This document shows positions 1 through 7,167 of a stretch of 20,370 nt of DNA, in pieces (positions within the stretch are counted from its first letter, which is position 1; the number at the start of each line of letters is the position of its first letter). The stretch spans positions 1 through 20,370 of the forward strand of contig CAZKTU010000107.1 of the NCBI GenBank assembly GCA_964555675.1, read 5' to 3'. The notes beneath the pieces are model-generated. The model had not been told where the DNA came from and made no database searches. It worked only from the letters and a program-made list of their open reading frames with translations. The DNA is from CAIWXH01 sp964555675. Its GTDB lineage: Bacteria > Chloroflexota > Chloroflexia > Chloroflexales > Chloroflexaceae. The position numbers and the translations under genes are program-made.

Positions 1-1
1 G

Positions 2-730
2 GCCGAGGCCGACCAGGAGGAGGCGGCCCAGACCCTGGCCCGCTACGGCCTGCTGGTGCTGCCCACGGTGGACGAGCAGGGGCGCCTGGTGGGCGTGATC
101 ACGGCCGACGATGTGATCGACGTGCTGCAAGAAGAGGCGACCGAGGATATCTACCGGCTGGGCGGCCTGAGCCCCGAGGAGACGGTGGACCAGTCGGTGC
201 TGACCACCTCGCGCCAGCGCCTGACCTGGCTGGCGGTGAACCTGCCCACGGCGCTGCTGGCGGGGACGGTGGTGAGCATCTTCGAGGGCACGGTCGAGCA
301 GGTCGCGGTGCTGGCGGTCTTCATGCCGATCATTGCGGGCATGGGCGGCAACGCGGGCATCCAGACCCTGACCCTGATCGTGCGCAGCATCGCCCTGGGC
401 GAGATCAGCATGCGCGACAGCTGGCGCACCCTCGGGCGCGAGCTGCTGGTGGGCCTGATCAACGGGGTCTGCTTCGGGCTGCTGGTGGGGCTGGTGGGCT
501 GGCTCTGGAAGGGTATCCCCATCCTGGGGGCGGTGGCGGCGGTGGCCATGATGGCCAATATGGTGGCGGCGGCCCTGGCCGGCACGATCGTGCCGCTGCT
601 GCTGCGGCGCTTCGGGGCCGACCCGGCCCTGGCCTCGGGCGTGATCGTCACCACCTTCACCGACGTGACCGGCTACACGGCCTTCCTGGGCCTGGCGACC
701 CTGCTGATCAGCCGCTTCCCGACCAGTTGA
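2..730 (+). CDS. mgtE: Magnesium transporter MgtE, C-terminal part (5' end outside window)
   Basis: This is an inner-membrane Mg2+ channel/transporter gated by cytosolic Mg2+. The reading frame is open to the left edge, so the start is missing and about 242 residues remain. The visible part begins inside the second CBS domain (LPTVDEQGRLVGVITADDVIDV), followed by the family's connecting stretch EEATEDIYRLGG. The membrane domain has about five helices. It carries the family signature MPIIAGMGGNAGIQ and, near the end, DPALASGVIVTTFTDVTGY, whose acidic residue lines the ion pore in characterised MgtE proteins. The N-terminal MgtE domain and first CBS domain must lie to the left. The gene ends at a TGA and converges with the phoX-like gene across a hairpin. 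An internal GTG at 56 gives a shorter frame but is not a plausible start, because it lies inside the CBS fold. Confidence 0.93.
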   Translation, partial: AEADQEEAAQTLARYGLLVLPTVDEQGRLVGVITADDVIDVLQEEATEDIYRLGGLSPEETVDQSVLTTSRQRLTWLAVNLPTALLAGTVVSIFEGTVEQVAVLAVFMPIIAGMGGNAGIQTLTLIVRSIALGEISMRDSWRTLGRELLVGLINGVCFGLLVGLVGWLWKGIPILGAVAAVAMMANMVAAALAGTIVPLLLRRFGADPALASGVIVTTFTDVTGYTAFLGLATLLISRFPTS

Positions 731-741
731 TATGCGGAAGG

Positions 742-777
742 AGGTTTTCAGGGAGGGCTTGCCCTCCCTGAAAACCT
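742..777. terminator. Perfect inverted repeat between convergent mgtE and phoX-like genes
   Basis: The arms AGGTTTTCAGGGAGGGC (742-758) and its exact reverse complement (761-777) are separated by two bases. The helix has A/T-rich ends (TTTT on one side, AAAA on the other), so either strand gives a hairpin with U residues in its 3' arm. It lies 11 bp after the mgtE stop and 23 bp before the opposing stop, which fits a bidirectional terminator. There is no separate downstream U tract. The core CAGGGAGGGC-NN-GCCCTCCCTG recurs at 13992-14013. Confidence 0.75.
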
Positions 778-800
778 ACCCAAGCCTGGCTTGCGCGCAC

Positions 801-2732
801 CTAGCTGCCGATGGGGCGGCTATCGAAGGCCTGGACGGTGAGGACGCTGGGGCGGGGCAGGCCGACGCGGTCGGGCCAGGTGCTGACCGGCTCCTCGAAG
901 GTGCCGCCCTCGCCGGGGTGCTGGATGGCCAGGAAGAGGGTGCGGTTGTCGGGGGTGAACTCGGGGCCGCAGACCTCGGCGCCGACGACGGCCGAGAAGA
1001 ACTGCTGCACATTGCCGCGCTGGGCGCCCTGCACGGGGACGGCGAAGAGGCCGTCGTTGTACTTGATCGCGCGGGGAGCGCCGTCGGTGGCGATCCAGAG
1101 GTTGCCGGCGTTGTCGAAGGCGACGTTGTCGGGCGCGCCGATCGGGCTGACCTTGCTCTTGTCGAAGCCGGCGAAGAAGGTGCTGGCGTCGGTGGGCAGG
1201 CCGGCCAGGATGAACATCTCCCAGCGGAAGGTGGTGCTGGCGTAGTCGTTGTTGGTCTCGGTGATCTCGATGATGTGGCCGGTGGCGTTGTTGGCGCGGG
1301 GGTTGGCCGCATCGACGGGGGCGCGACCCTCGCCGCCGCGGTTGGTGTTGTTGGTGAGGGCCACGTAGATCTTCTTGGTCACCGGGTTCGGCTCGACATC
1401 CTCGGGGCGGTCCATCTTGGTGGCGCCCAGCAGGTCGGCGGCCTTGCGGGTGTTGATCGCCACATCGCCCTGCGAGTTGAAGCCGTTGGCGCTGGTGAGG
1501 GGGCCCTGGCCGTAGATCATGGGCACCCAGGTGCCGCTGCCATCCTCGTTGAACTTGGCGACGTAGAGCGTGCCCTCGTCGAGCAGGCCCATGTTGGCCA
1601 TGCGGTCGCGCGGGTTGTAGGTGCCGGCGGTGACGAACTTGTAGACATACTCGAACTGAGCGTCGTCGCCCATGTAGGCCACGACCTTGCCGTTGGGCGC
1701 AACGCCGATCGTGGCGGCCTCGTGGCGGAAGCGGCCGAGGGCGGTGCGCTTGATCGGGGTCGCGGTCGGGTCGTAGGGGTCGACTTCGACCATCCAGCCG
1801 TGGCGGAAGCCCTCGTTGGGCTCCTTGGTCATGTCGAAGCGGCTGTGGTACTTCTCCCACTGGCGCTCGCTGGCCTCGGCGGGCATGCCGTAGCGGCGGT
1901 GGGCCTCGTAGCGCGGGTCGGCCTTATCGAACTTGCCGAAGTTGGCGAAGTACTGGTGGAAGTTCTCCTCGGCGGTGAGCACCGTGCCCCAGGGGGTCTT
2001 GCCGCCGGCGCAGTTGTTGAGCGTGCCGCGGACGCTGGTGCCGGTTGGGTCCTCGCTGGTCTGCATCCAGGGGTGGCCGGCGGCCGGGCCGCTGATGGTC
2101 ATCGGGGTCTCGCCGGTCAGGCGGCGGTTGAGGCCCGAGCCGCGCACATAGCTCCAGGTGCCGTCGGGGGCGCGCTGGACCTCGACCACCGAGGCGCCGT
2201 GGGCGGCGATCTCGACGTCGACCTGGTTGCGGGTGGGGTTCTTCGGGTCGTAGCCCGCGAACATCAGCTCGGGGTTGGTGTACTCGTGGTTCACGAAGAG
2301 CAGGCCGCGGTTCGAGGCGCCCGAGCCATAGGGGAAGGGCAGGAAGCCGACGAAGTCGCAGTTGTAGCCGAACTGCTGGGCCTGGGCCGCCGGCGTCTGC
2401 TCCCAGACGTTGTGGATGGGGGCCTCGGCGGTCAGCGGCTCGCCCCAGCGGATGAGGGTGCGGGCGTAGTAGCCCTCGGGGACCGACACCTCGTCAACCG
2501 TGGTCGCGACCGGGTCGATCTTGGCGAAGCTGGGGGTGGCGATGCGCTGAGCCTCGGCCACCTCGGCGCCGGCCAGGTTGGCCGAGCCGATGATCGCGAC
2601 CGAGGAGGCGATCGCGGCGCTCTTCAGGACATCACGGCGGCTGAGGCGGCGGGCGAGAATGTCCTCAAAGGTCTCGCCGCTACCCTCGGTCGAGCGCACT
2701 ACCCACTTGTCGTGTTCGTCGTGACCGCCCAT
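801..2732 (-). CDS. PhoX-family (DUF839) phosphatase, TAT-exported
   Basis: This is a predicted extracytoplasmic alkaline phosphatase of the PhoX/DUF839 type, a Ca/Fe-dependent phosphomonoesterase family. I place the start at ATG 2732 (643 aa) because AGAAGGAGAG lies about 10 nt upstream; an in-frame start at 2789 would only add a non-conserved extension. Residues 31-37 are a twin-arginine motif (SRRDVLK), followed by a hydrophobic stretch and Ala-rich cleavage region to about residue 62, so folded export through TAT is expected. Family-like stretches include FVNHEYTNPELMF (about 147-159), NNCAGGKTPWGTVLTAEENF (239-258, with the conserved Cys and Glu pair), EDVEPNP, and the propeller-like PDNVAFDNAGNLWIATDG near the C-terminus. 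The gene is divergent from the PfkB kinase and converges with mgtE. No phosphate-regulation genes are adjacent, so the substrate is not shown here. Confidence 0.9.
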   Translation of the reverse strand: MGGHDEHDKWVVRSTEGSGETFEDILARRLSRRDVLKSAAIASSVAIIGSANLAGAEVAEAQRIATPSFAKIDPVATTVDEVSVPEGYYARTLIRWGEPLTAEAPIHNVWEQTPAAQAQQFGYNCDFVGFLPFPYGSGASNRGLLFVNHEYTNPELMFAGYDPKNPTRNQVDVEIAAHGASVVEVQRAPDGTWSYVRGSGLNRRLTGETPMTISGPAAGHPWMQTSEDPTGTSVRGTLNNCAGGKTPWGTVLTAEENFHQYFANFGKFDKADPRYEAHRRYGMPAEASERQWEKYHSRFDMTKEPNEGFRHGWMVEVDPYDPTATPIKRTALGRFRHEAATIGVAPNGKVVAYMGDDAQFEYVYKFVTAGTYNPRDRMANMGLLDEGTLYVAKFNEDGSGTWVPMIYGQGPLTSANGFNSQGDVAINTRKAADLLGATKMDRPEDVEPNPVTKKIYVALTNNTNRGGEGRAPVDAANPRANNATGHIIEITETNNDYASTTFRWEMFILAGLPTDASTFFAGFDKSKVSPIGAPDNVAFDNAGNLWIATDGAPRAIKYNDGLFAVPVQGAQRGNVQQFFSAVVGAEVCGPEFTPDNRTLFLAIQHPGEGGTFEEPVSTWPDRVGLPRPSVLTVQAFDSRPIGS

Positions 2733-2802
2733 ACGGGGGGCTCTCCTTCTAGGTGTCTTTGCAACTTCGGAGCAGGGGCAATTCAGCACAGCACACCAAA
2801 GC

Positions 2803-2818
2803 CGCGTAGTGATACGCG
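2803..2818. promoter_or_regulatory. Small inverted repeat in the phoX-like / PfkB divergent intergenic region
   Basis: CGCGTA-GTGA-TACGCG is a 6-bp inverted repeat with a 4-base spacer in the 241-bp gap between the two divergent starts. It sits about 70 bp upstream of the phoX-like start and could be an operator, but nothing identifies a regulator. It is not a Pho-box, as no CTGTCAT-type direct repeat was seen. Confidence 0.25.
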
Positions 2819-2905
2819 CTCTGTCGCTGACAACCTGGGCCAGAATCGTGCATGTGCCTGTACAATGGGCTTGCAGATCATAAAGCCTGGGCGTAAAGTC
2901 GGCGT

Positions 2906-2911
2906 TATACT
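2906..2911 (+). promoter_or_regulatory. Possible -10 element for the PfkB kinase gene
   Basis: TATACT lies in the most A/T-rich patch of the divergent intergenic region, 62 bp before the kinase start. No convincing -35 hexamer lies 16-18 bp upstream, so this is tentative. Confidence 0.3.
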
Positions 2912-2973
2912 GCTGTTAATGTTCTATTAAGCCCCGCCCCCGTGGTTATTACTCATCCGGGGAGTTACTTAAC

Positions 2974-3906
2974 ATGCTGCTGGTCATCACTCCCAACCCC
3001 GCTCTCGACCGGACCATGGTCTTTCGCGGGCTGCGCCTGGGCGCCGTGCATCGCACCAGCCAGGTGATTGTGGCCGCAGGCGGCAAGGGCCTCAATGTGG
3101 CCAGGGCCGCCCGCGCTCTGGGCCAGCCGGCCCTGGTCTGCGGGCCCCTCGGCGGCCACACGGGCGAGCAGGTTGCGCACCTGGCCGCCGAGGAGGGCCT
3201 GCTCTGCCGCTGGACGAGCCACGGCGCCGGCGAGACGCGCACCTGTGTCCTGCTGGTCGACCCCGAGGCGGCGGACGGCACGGCGCTCAACGAGGTCGGC
3301 CCGCCCCTGGGCGGCGCGGGCTGGGCCGCGTTCGCCCGCGACGCCCTCGACGCCTCGGCCTCGGTCGATATGTGTGTGGCCGCGGGCAGCCTGCCGCCGG
3401 GCGTGCCGCCCGCGGACCTGGGGGCGCTGATCCGCGAGCTTGGCGAGCGCGGGCGACGGGTGGTGGTCGATACGAGCGGGGCCGCCCTGCTGGCCGCCGT
3501 CGAGGCCCGGCCCTGGGGCCTGAAGGTGAACGGTCACGAGGCGGGTGAGCTGCTGGGCCGCCTGGTCGCCGATGTGCCGGCCGCCCTGGCGGCGGTGGAG
3601 GAGCTGCTGGGGCGCGGATTGACCCTGGCGGCGGTCTCGCTGGGCGCCCTCGGCTGCGTGGCGGGCGCCGCCGACGAGCGCTGGTGGGCCCGCCCCCCGG
3701 CCCTGCGCGTGCAGAGCACGGTGGGCAGCGGCGACTCGCTGATGGCCGGCCTGACCACCGGCCTGCTGCGCGGTCAGCCGCTGGCCGAGGCGCTCCGCCA
3801 GGGTGTGGCCTGCGGCGCCGCCGACGCCCTGACGCCCGGCCCCGGCAAGGTCGAGCCGGACGAGGTGGCGCGCCTGGCGGCGGGGGTCACCCTGCAGGAG
3901 CTGTAG
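2974..3906 (+). CDS. PfkB-family hexose kinase (1-phosphofructokinase / tagatose-6-phosphate kinase type)
   Basis: This is a cytoplasmic ATP-dependent kinase that phosphorylates a sugar phosphate. The N-terminal MLLVITPNPALDRTM is typical of the 1-phosphofructokinase/LacC branch, and 310 aa is the usual length. Two PfkB signatures are present: GGKGLNVARAARALG near residues 35-49, and the C-terminal GSGDSLMAG, whose Asp is the catalytic base and which forms the anion hole. VDTSGAAL and LKVNGHE are also typical of the branch. The start is ATG 2974 with GGGGAG about 10 nt upstream. The gene converges with the 97-aa ORF with 12 bp between stops and no terminator, so the two transcripts probably overlap. 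There is no PTS gene nearby, so whether the substrate is fructose-1-phosphate, tagatose-6-phosphate or fructose-6-phosphate cannot be decided. Confidence 0.9.
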   Translation: MLLVITPNPALDRTMVFRGLRLGAVHRTSQVIVAAGGKGLNVARAARALGQPALVCGPLGGHTGEQVAHLAAEEGLLCRWTSHGAGETRTCVLLVDPEAADGTALNEVGPPLGGAGWAAFARDALDASASVDMCVAAGSLPPGVPPADLGALIRELGERGRRVVVDTSGAALLAAVEARPWGLKVNGHEAGELLGRLVADVPAALAAVEELLGRGLTLAAVSLGALGCVAGAADERWWARPPALRVQSTVGSGDSLMAGLTTGLLRGQPLAEALRQGVACGAADALTPGPGKVEPDEVARLAAGVTLQEL

Positions 3907-3918
3907 AGTTCGCCGGTA

Positions 3919-4212
3919 CTACTCGGCCAGCAGGCGCGCGAGCTGGGGGCTCTGCTCGCCGGTGAGGTAGCAGGCGCGGCGGCCGTGCTGGTCGTAGACG
4001 GTCAGGTCGCCGCTCGCGCCGAGAATGACGCGGTAGCCGCCCAGTTCGCGGATGCGCTTCTGCTGGACGGCGACGAGCTCGCGCAGCTCGGCCGCGGCCG
4101 CGGCGTCGAGGGTGACCGCGTCATAGCCCCTGATGAGGTGGTGTACGACCAGGGCGGGCTCGGCCCCGGCCTGGTAGGTGAACTCGTACTCGCCGATCAT
4201 GACCACCTGCAT
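3919..4212 (-). CDS. Hypothetical 97-aa protein, last gene of the SDR/methyltransferase operon
   Basis: I do not recognise a family. The protein is 97 aa, soluble and without a signal peptide. The middle (about residues 33-58) is an Ala/Glu-rich probable helix ending in QQKRIRELGG. It is flanked by beta-like segments (GEYEFTYQAG; YRVILGASGDLTVYD), giving a beta-alpha-beta outline. Start ATG 4212 has GAGGAG 7 nt upstream, and that site lies inside the 3' end of the methyltransferase gene, whose stop is only 3 nt away; translation is probably coupled. A second in-frame ATG four codons later (4200) is less well placed. Composition matches the neighbours. It is probably a real gene because of the ribosome site and coupling, but no function can be given. 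Confidence 0.72.
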   Translation of the reverse strand: MQVVMIGEYEFTYQAGAEPALVVHHLIRGYDAVTLDAAAAAELRELVAVQQKRIRELGGYRVILGASGDLTVYDQHGRRACYLTGEQSPQLARLLAE

Positions 4213-4215
4213 GGG

Positions 4216-5010
4216 CTACTCCTCGGGTGAGCCGGGCTGATCCTTGACCGCGACCACCACCTGCCACTGGCTCTGCTCGTCGAAGGGCACAGGCGGCAGG
4301 GCGGCGTCGCCAAAGACGCTCAGGGGGCGCAGGCCGGCGGCGGCCAGCATGGCCCGCAGCTCGGGGAAGCCATAGAGCCTGATGCGGTCGCCGGGGTGGG
4401 CCACCTCGAGCCCTTGGGCCGGGTCGAGGTAGCTGTAGCTGATCTGTAGGGCGGCCTCGCGCGGCTCGAAGCGAGCCTCGCGCAGGACATAGCCGGGGCC
4501 GACGCGATACCAGCCCTGGCGGAAATCGCGCAGGTAGGTGGCCACCTGGTAGGGGTTGATGCATTGCAGTAGCAGGCGCCCGCCGGGGGCGAGGGCCCGG
4601 GCGCAGCCGGCGATCACGGCGGCGTTGGCCGCGTCGTCGAAGAAGCCGACGCTGCTGTTCATCACCAGGACGGCGTCGAAGCGGGCCTCGTACTCCAGGG
4701 CGCGCATGTCGCCCCGGACGAACTCGACGCTCAGCCCCTCGTCGGCGGCCCTAGCTTTGGCGCTGGCGATCACCGGGGCCGCGGCGTCGAGCCCGATCAC
4801 CGTCAGGCCGCGGCGGGCCAGCTCGAGGCTGTGGCGACCGCCCCCGCAGGCCAGGTCGAGGATGATCTCGTTGCCGCGCAGGCTGAGGGCCTCGACCAGG
4901 AAGTCGACCTCGCGCCGGGTGAGGCTCTCGGCGTAGTCCTTATAGTGGGCGAACTCGTGGACCTGGAGCAGCTCCTCCCACCAGTCGCGCAGGGCCGCGT
5001 CGTCGGTCAT
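4216..5010 (-). CDS. Class I SAM-dependent methyltransferase
   Basis: This is a predicted soluble methyltransferase of the Rossmann (class I) fold, 264 aa. Motif I is ILDLACGGGRHSLELA (about residues 50-65). The acidic residue ending strand 2 is in VIGLDAAAP (D75), and motif post-II is VRGDMRALEYEARFDAVLVMNSS. A carboxylate that would deprotonate a defined substrate is not evident, and the C-terminal half gives no substrate clue. Start ATG 5010 has AAGGA 7 nt upstream. That Shine-Dalgarno overlaps the TAA stop of the upstream SDR gene, 10 bp away, and the 97-aa gene follows after 3 bp, so the three form one operon. The methyl acceptor could be a small molecule handled by the SDR, but that is inference. 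Confidence 0.88.
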   Translation of the reverse strand: MTDDAALRDWWEELLQVHEFAHYKDYAESLTRREVDFLVEALSLRGNEIILDLACGGGRHSLELARRGLTVIGLDAAAPVIASAKARAADEGLSVEFVRGDMRALEYEARFDAVLVMNSSVGFFDDAANAAVIAGCARALAPGGRLLLQCINPYQVATYLRDFRQGWYRVGPGYVLREARFEPREAALQISYSYLDPAQGLEVAHPGDRIRLYGFPELRAMLAAAGLRPLSVFGDAALPPVPFDEQSQWQVVVAVKDQPGSPEE

Positions 5011-5020
5011 GGAATGGTCC

Positions 5021-5740
5021 TTAGAGGTCGAACTGGCGCGGCATGACCGGCAGCTCGTCGATGCGCATGCTGGCGGGGAGGGTGCAGGTCCAGAGGATGG
5101 CCTGGGCGACGTCGTCGGTGGTGAGCATACGGCGGCGCAGGGCCTCGTCGGGGTTGAGGGGCGCCAGGTCGGAGTTGATCATGCCGGCGACGACATTGGT
5201 GACGAAAATATTGTGGGGCCGCAGCTCCTGGGCGAGGGACTGCGAGAGGCCGGCGAGGGCGAACTTGGCGGCGCTGAAGGGGGTGATGTTGGCCACGCCG
5301 ACGCGCCCGACCCGTGAGCCGAGGTTGATGATCGTACCCGAGCGCTGGCGCTTCATGTAGGGCACCACGGCCCTGGTGGCGTAGAAGACGCCGCTCAGGT
5401 TGGTGTCGATGACCGAGCGCCACTCGGCGTCGCTGAACTGCTCGAAGGGTGAGATCTTCATCAGGCCCCCGGCGCAGTTGACCAGGATATCGACCCGCCC
5501 GAGCAGGCTGATGGTCTGCTCGGCGAGGCGCTGGACCTGGGCCGAGTCGGTCACGTCTGTGGGGATGCTGAAGCCCTGGTGGCCCTCGCCGGCGATCTCG
5601 GCGACGAGGTGCTCGAGCCGGTCCTGGCGGCGCGCCGCGACGATGACGGTGGCGCCCTCGCGGGCCAGGGCCCGCGCCGTGGCGTAGCCGACCCCGCTCG
5701 AGGCCCCGGTGATAATGGCGACTCGTCCTTTGAGTTTCAT
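5021..5740 (-). CDS. Short-chain dehydrogenase/reductase with Phe at the catalytic Tyr position
   Basis: This is a classical-size SDR, 239 aa from ATG 5740. The Rossmann glycine motif TGASSGVG is at 11-18, and an Arg pair after strand 2 (AARRQDR) suggests NADP(H). NCAGG (88-92) replaces the usual NNAG. Of the catalytic tetrad, Asn114 (DTNLSG), Ser142 (NLGSRVG) and Lys159 are present. The position expected to be Tyr, 13 residues after Ser142 and four before the Lys, is Phe155 (PFSAAK; codon TTC at plus 5276-5278). Activity may be lost or altered. Start choice: ATG 5740 begins the canonical MKLKGRVAIITG and is preceded by GAGGAG at a short 3-nt spacing; an in-frame GTG at 5797 would add 19 residues. 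It is the first gene of the operon with the methyltransferase and the 97-aa gene. Confidence 0.9.
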   Translation of the reverse strand: MKLKGRVAIITGASSGVGYATARALAREGATVIVAARRQDRLEHLVAEIAGEGHQGFSIPTDVTDSAQVQRLAEQTISLLGRVDILVNCAGGLMKISPFEQFSDAEWRSVIDTNLSGVFYATRAVVPYMKRQRSGTIINLGSRVGRVGVANITPFSAAKFALAGLSQSLAQELRPHNIFVTNVVAGMINSDLAPLNPDEALRRRMLTTDDVAQAILWTCTLPASMRIDELPVMPRQFDL

Positions 5741-5802
5741 GGTCTCCTCGGCGGACTGTTCGATCGGTTCCTGAATCGCTCGCGCGAAGATCTGCACTCC
5801 TG

Positions 5803-5808
5803 ATTATA
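5803..5808 (-). promoter_or_regulatory. -10 element for the SDR operon
   Basis: A perfect TATAAT is read on the minus strand 63 bp upstream of the SDR ATG. No good -35 lies at 17-18 bp. The predicted transcript start falls close to 5796-5797, where an in-frame GTG is found. Confidence 0.5.
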
Positions 5809-5828
5809 TGCGAGTATCGGCCTTATGC

Positions 5829-5834
5829 TATAGT
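5829..5834 (+). promoter_or_regulatory. Possible -10 element for the sortase gene
   Basis: TATAGT lies 33 bp upstream of the sortase ATG, only about 20 bp from the divergent SDR -10. The two promoters would compete for polymerase. The -35 region is not recognisable. Confidence 0.4.
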
Positions 5835-5866
5835 AGCGACGTCCAACCGATCCAAGGAGTTAACCC

Positions 5867-6439
5867 ATGGCAACCCGTCTGCTTTTCGTCGCCTTCGCGA
5901 TGGCGCTTTTTATCGGAGTCGGCGCGGCCCAGGCCGCCCCGCTCGCACCCCTGTCCGCAAGCTCCTCAGGCGCCAGCGCCGCAAAGCCCGCCCCCGGCGA
6001 GCCTGTGCGCCTGGTCATCCCCGCGATCGATCTCGATCGCTCGCTGCTCTCGGTCGGCCTGGACAAGCGCCGCGTGCCGATTGTGCCCAAGCATGATATT
6101 GGCTGGTACAACCTGAGCGCCACCCCGGGTCGCGGCGAGAATGTGGTGCTCTGGGGCCACGTGCTGCGCTTCAAGGCCACCCCGAAGGTGCCCGCCCCCT
6201 TCGCCCGCCTGAAGGAGCTCGAGGTCGGCGCGAAGCTGACCGTCTACACCGCCGACGGCAAGGCCCACCGCTATGTGGTGATCGAGAAGGTCTGGGCCAG
6301 GCCCAACGAGGTGGAGTATATTCTGCCCCGCGGCCGCGAGCTGATCACGATGGTCTCGTGCATCGGCGACAAGGTGATCACCGGGGGCGGCGTCGAGATG
6401 ACCCACCGGCTGATCACCATCGCGGCGCCGGCCAGGTAG
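5867..6439 (+). CDS. Sortase family protein (class D/E/F-like)
   Basis: This is a predicted cysteine transpeptidase that acts on the outer face of the membrane, 190 aa. The N-terminal hydrophobic segment (3-20) ends in AQAAP, so it is a signal peptide or anchor. The catalytic residues are visible: His98 in VVLWGHVLRF, Cys165 in ITMVSCIGD and Arg181 in MTHRLIT. The short domain and the GH...FARL layout resemble the small class D/E/F sortases of actinobacteria and Chloroflexota more than SrtA. Start ATG 5867 has AAGGAG 7 nt upstream. No LPxTG-like sorting signal followed by a hydrophobic tail was found in the other proteins of this window, so its substrate lies elsewhere. It converges with the OmpR-type regulator with 7 bp between stops. 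Confidence 0.88.
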   Translation: MATRLLFVAFAMALFIGVGAAQAAPLAPLSASSSGASAAKPAPGEPVRLVIPAIDLDRSLLSVGLDKRRVPIVPKHDIGWYNLSATPGRGENVVLWGHVLRFKATPKVPAPFARLKELEVGAKLTVYTADGKAHRYVVIEKVWARPNEVEYILPRGRELITMVSCIGDKVITGGGVEMTHRLITIAAPAR

Positions 6440-6446
6440 GATCCTT

Positions 6447-7154
6447 TCAGGCCTCGGCCAGGCGGTAGCCGACGCCCCACTCGGTCTGCACGCGCTCGGC
6501 CGCGGCGGGGTCGACGGCGGCGAGGCGGGCGCGCAGGCGCCTGATGTGGACGTCGACGGTGCGCGTGTCGAGGAACTCCTCCTGGCCCCAAACCTGGCGC
6601 AGCAGGGCCTCGCGGGTGAAGACCTGGCCCGGGTGGCGCGCGAGGAGGGCCAGCAGGTCGAACTCGCGGGGCCGCAGCTCGATAGGGACGCCGTTGAGGG
6701 CGGCCCTGCGTCTGGCGCTGTCGATGCTGAGGCCCGCGGGCGCGGTGGCCGGCAGGGTCGCGGCGACCTGGGCGCGCAGGGCGGCGACCTCGGCCGAGCG
6801 GCGCAGGAGGACGCGGGCGCGGGCGGCCAACTCGCGCACCGAGAAGGGCTTGACCACATAGTCGTCCGCGCCGAGCTCGAGGCCGACCACGCGGTCGATC
6901 TCGTCGCCCCGGGCGCTCAGGATGATCACCGGCGCGTCGAGGCCGCGGGCGCGCACGCGCCGCAGCAGCTCGAAGCCATCGATGCCGGGCAGGCCGATGT
7001 CGAGCAGCAGCAGGTCGGGCTCGCCCTCGTCGAGAGCGCTCAGGGCCGCCTCGCCGCTTGACGCCGCCCGCACAACGAAGCCCTCGCGCTCGAGGCGCTC
7101 GCGCACCGCGGCGACGATCGCGGGCTCGTCCTCGACAATCAGGACCTGCTGCAC
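6447..7154 (-). CDS. OmpR/PhoB-family response regulator
   Basis: This is a cytoplasmic two-component transcription factor, 235 aa. The receiver domain (1-118) has the acidic pair in VEDE, the phospho-acceptor Asp52 (LLLLDIGLPG), Ser80 and Lys102 (VVKPFS). The C-terminal winged helix (about 140-235) has ELRPREFDLLALLARHPGQVF and the recognition segment TRTVDVHIRRLRARL, ending GVGYRLAEA. The start is GTG 7154 with GGAG 5 nt upstream; the protein then begins directly at strand 1 (QQVLIVEDE). It lies 13 bp after the stop of the cyclic-nucleotide-binding gene and is probably co-transcribed with it. No histidine kinase is present in the window. Confidence 0.93.
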   Translation of the reverse strand: MQQVLIVEDEPAIVAAVRERLEREGFVVRAASSGEAALSALDEGEPDLLLLDIGLPGIDGFELLRRVRARGLDAPVIILSARGDEIDRVVGLELGADDYVVKPFSVRELAARARVLLRRSAEVAALRAQVAATLPATAPAGLSIDSARRRAALNGVPIELRPREFDLLALLARHPGQVFTREALLRQVWGQEEFLDTRTVDVHIRRLRARLAAVDPAAAERVQTEWGVGYRLAEA

Positions 7155-7167
7155 GGCTGCTCCAGGC

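Noticed and set aside
732..2930. Long plus-strand open frame of 732 codons opposite the phoX-like gene
   Set aside because: Its translation is low-complexity Gly/Val/Ala/Asp sequence with no family motif, while the minus strand encodes a full TAT-PhoX protein with a ribosome site. It is an artefact of high GC.
2733..2973. Pho-box upstream of the phoX-like gene
   Set aside because: No pair of CTGTCAT-like direct repeats with 11-bp periodicity was found.
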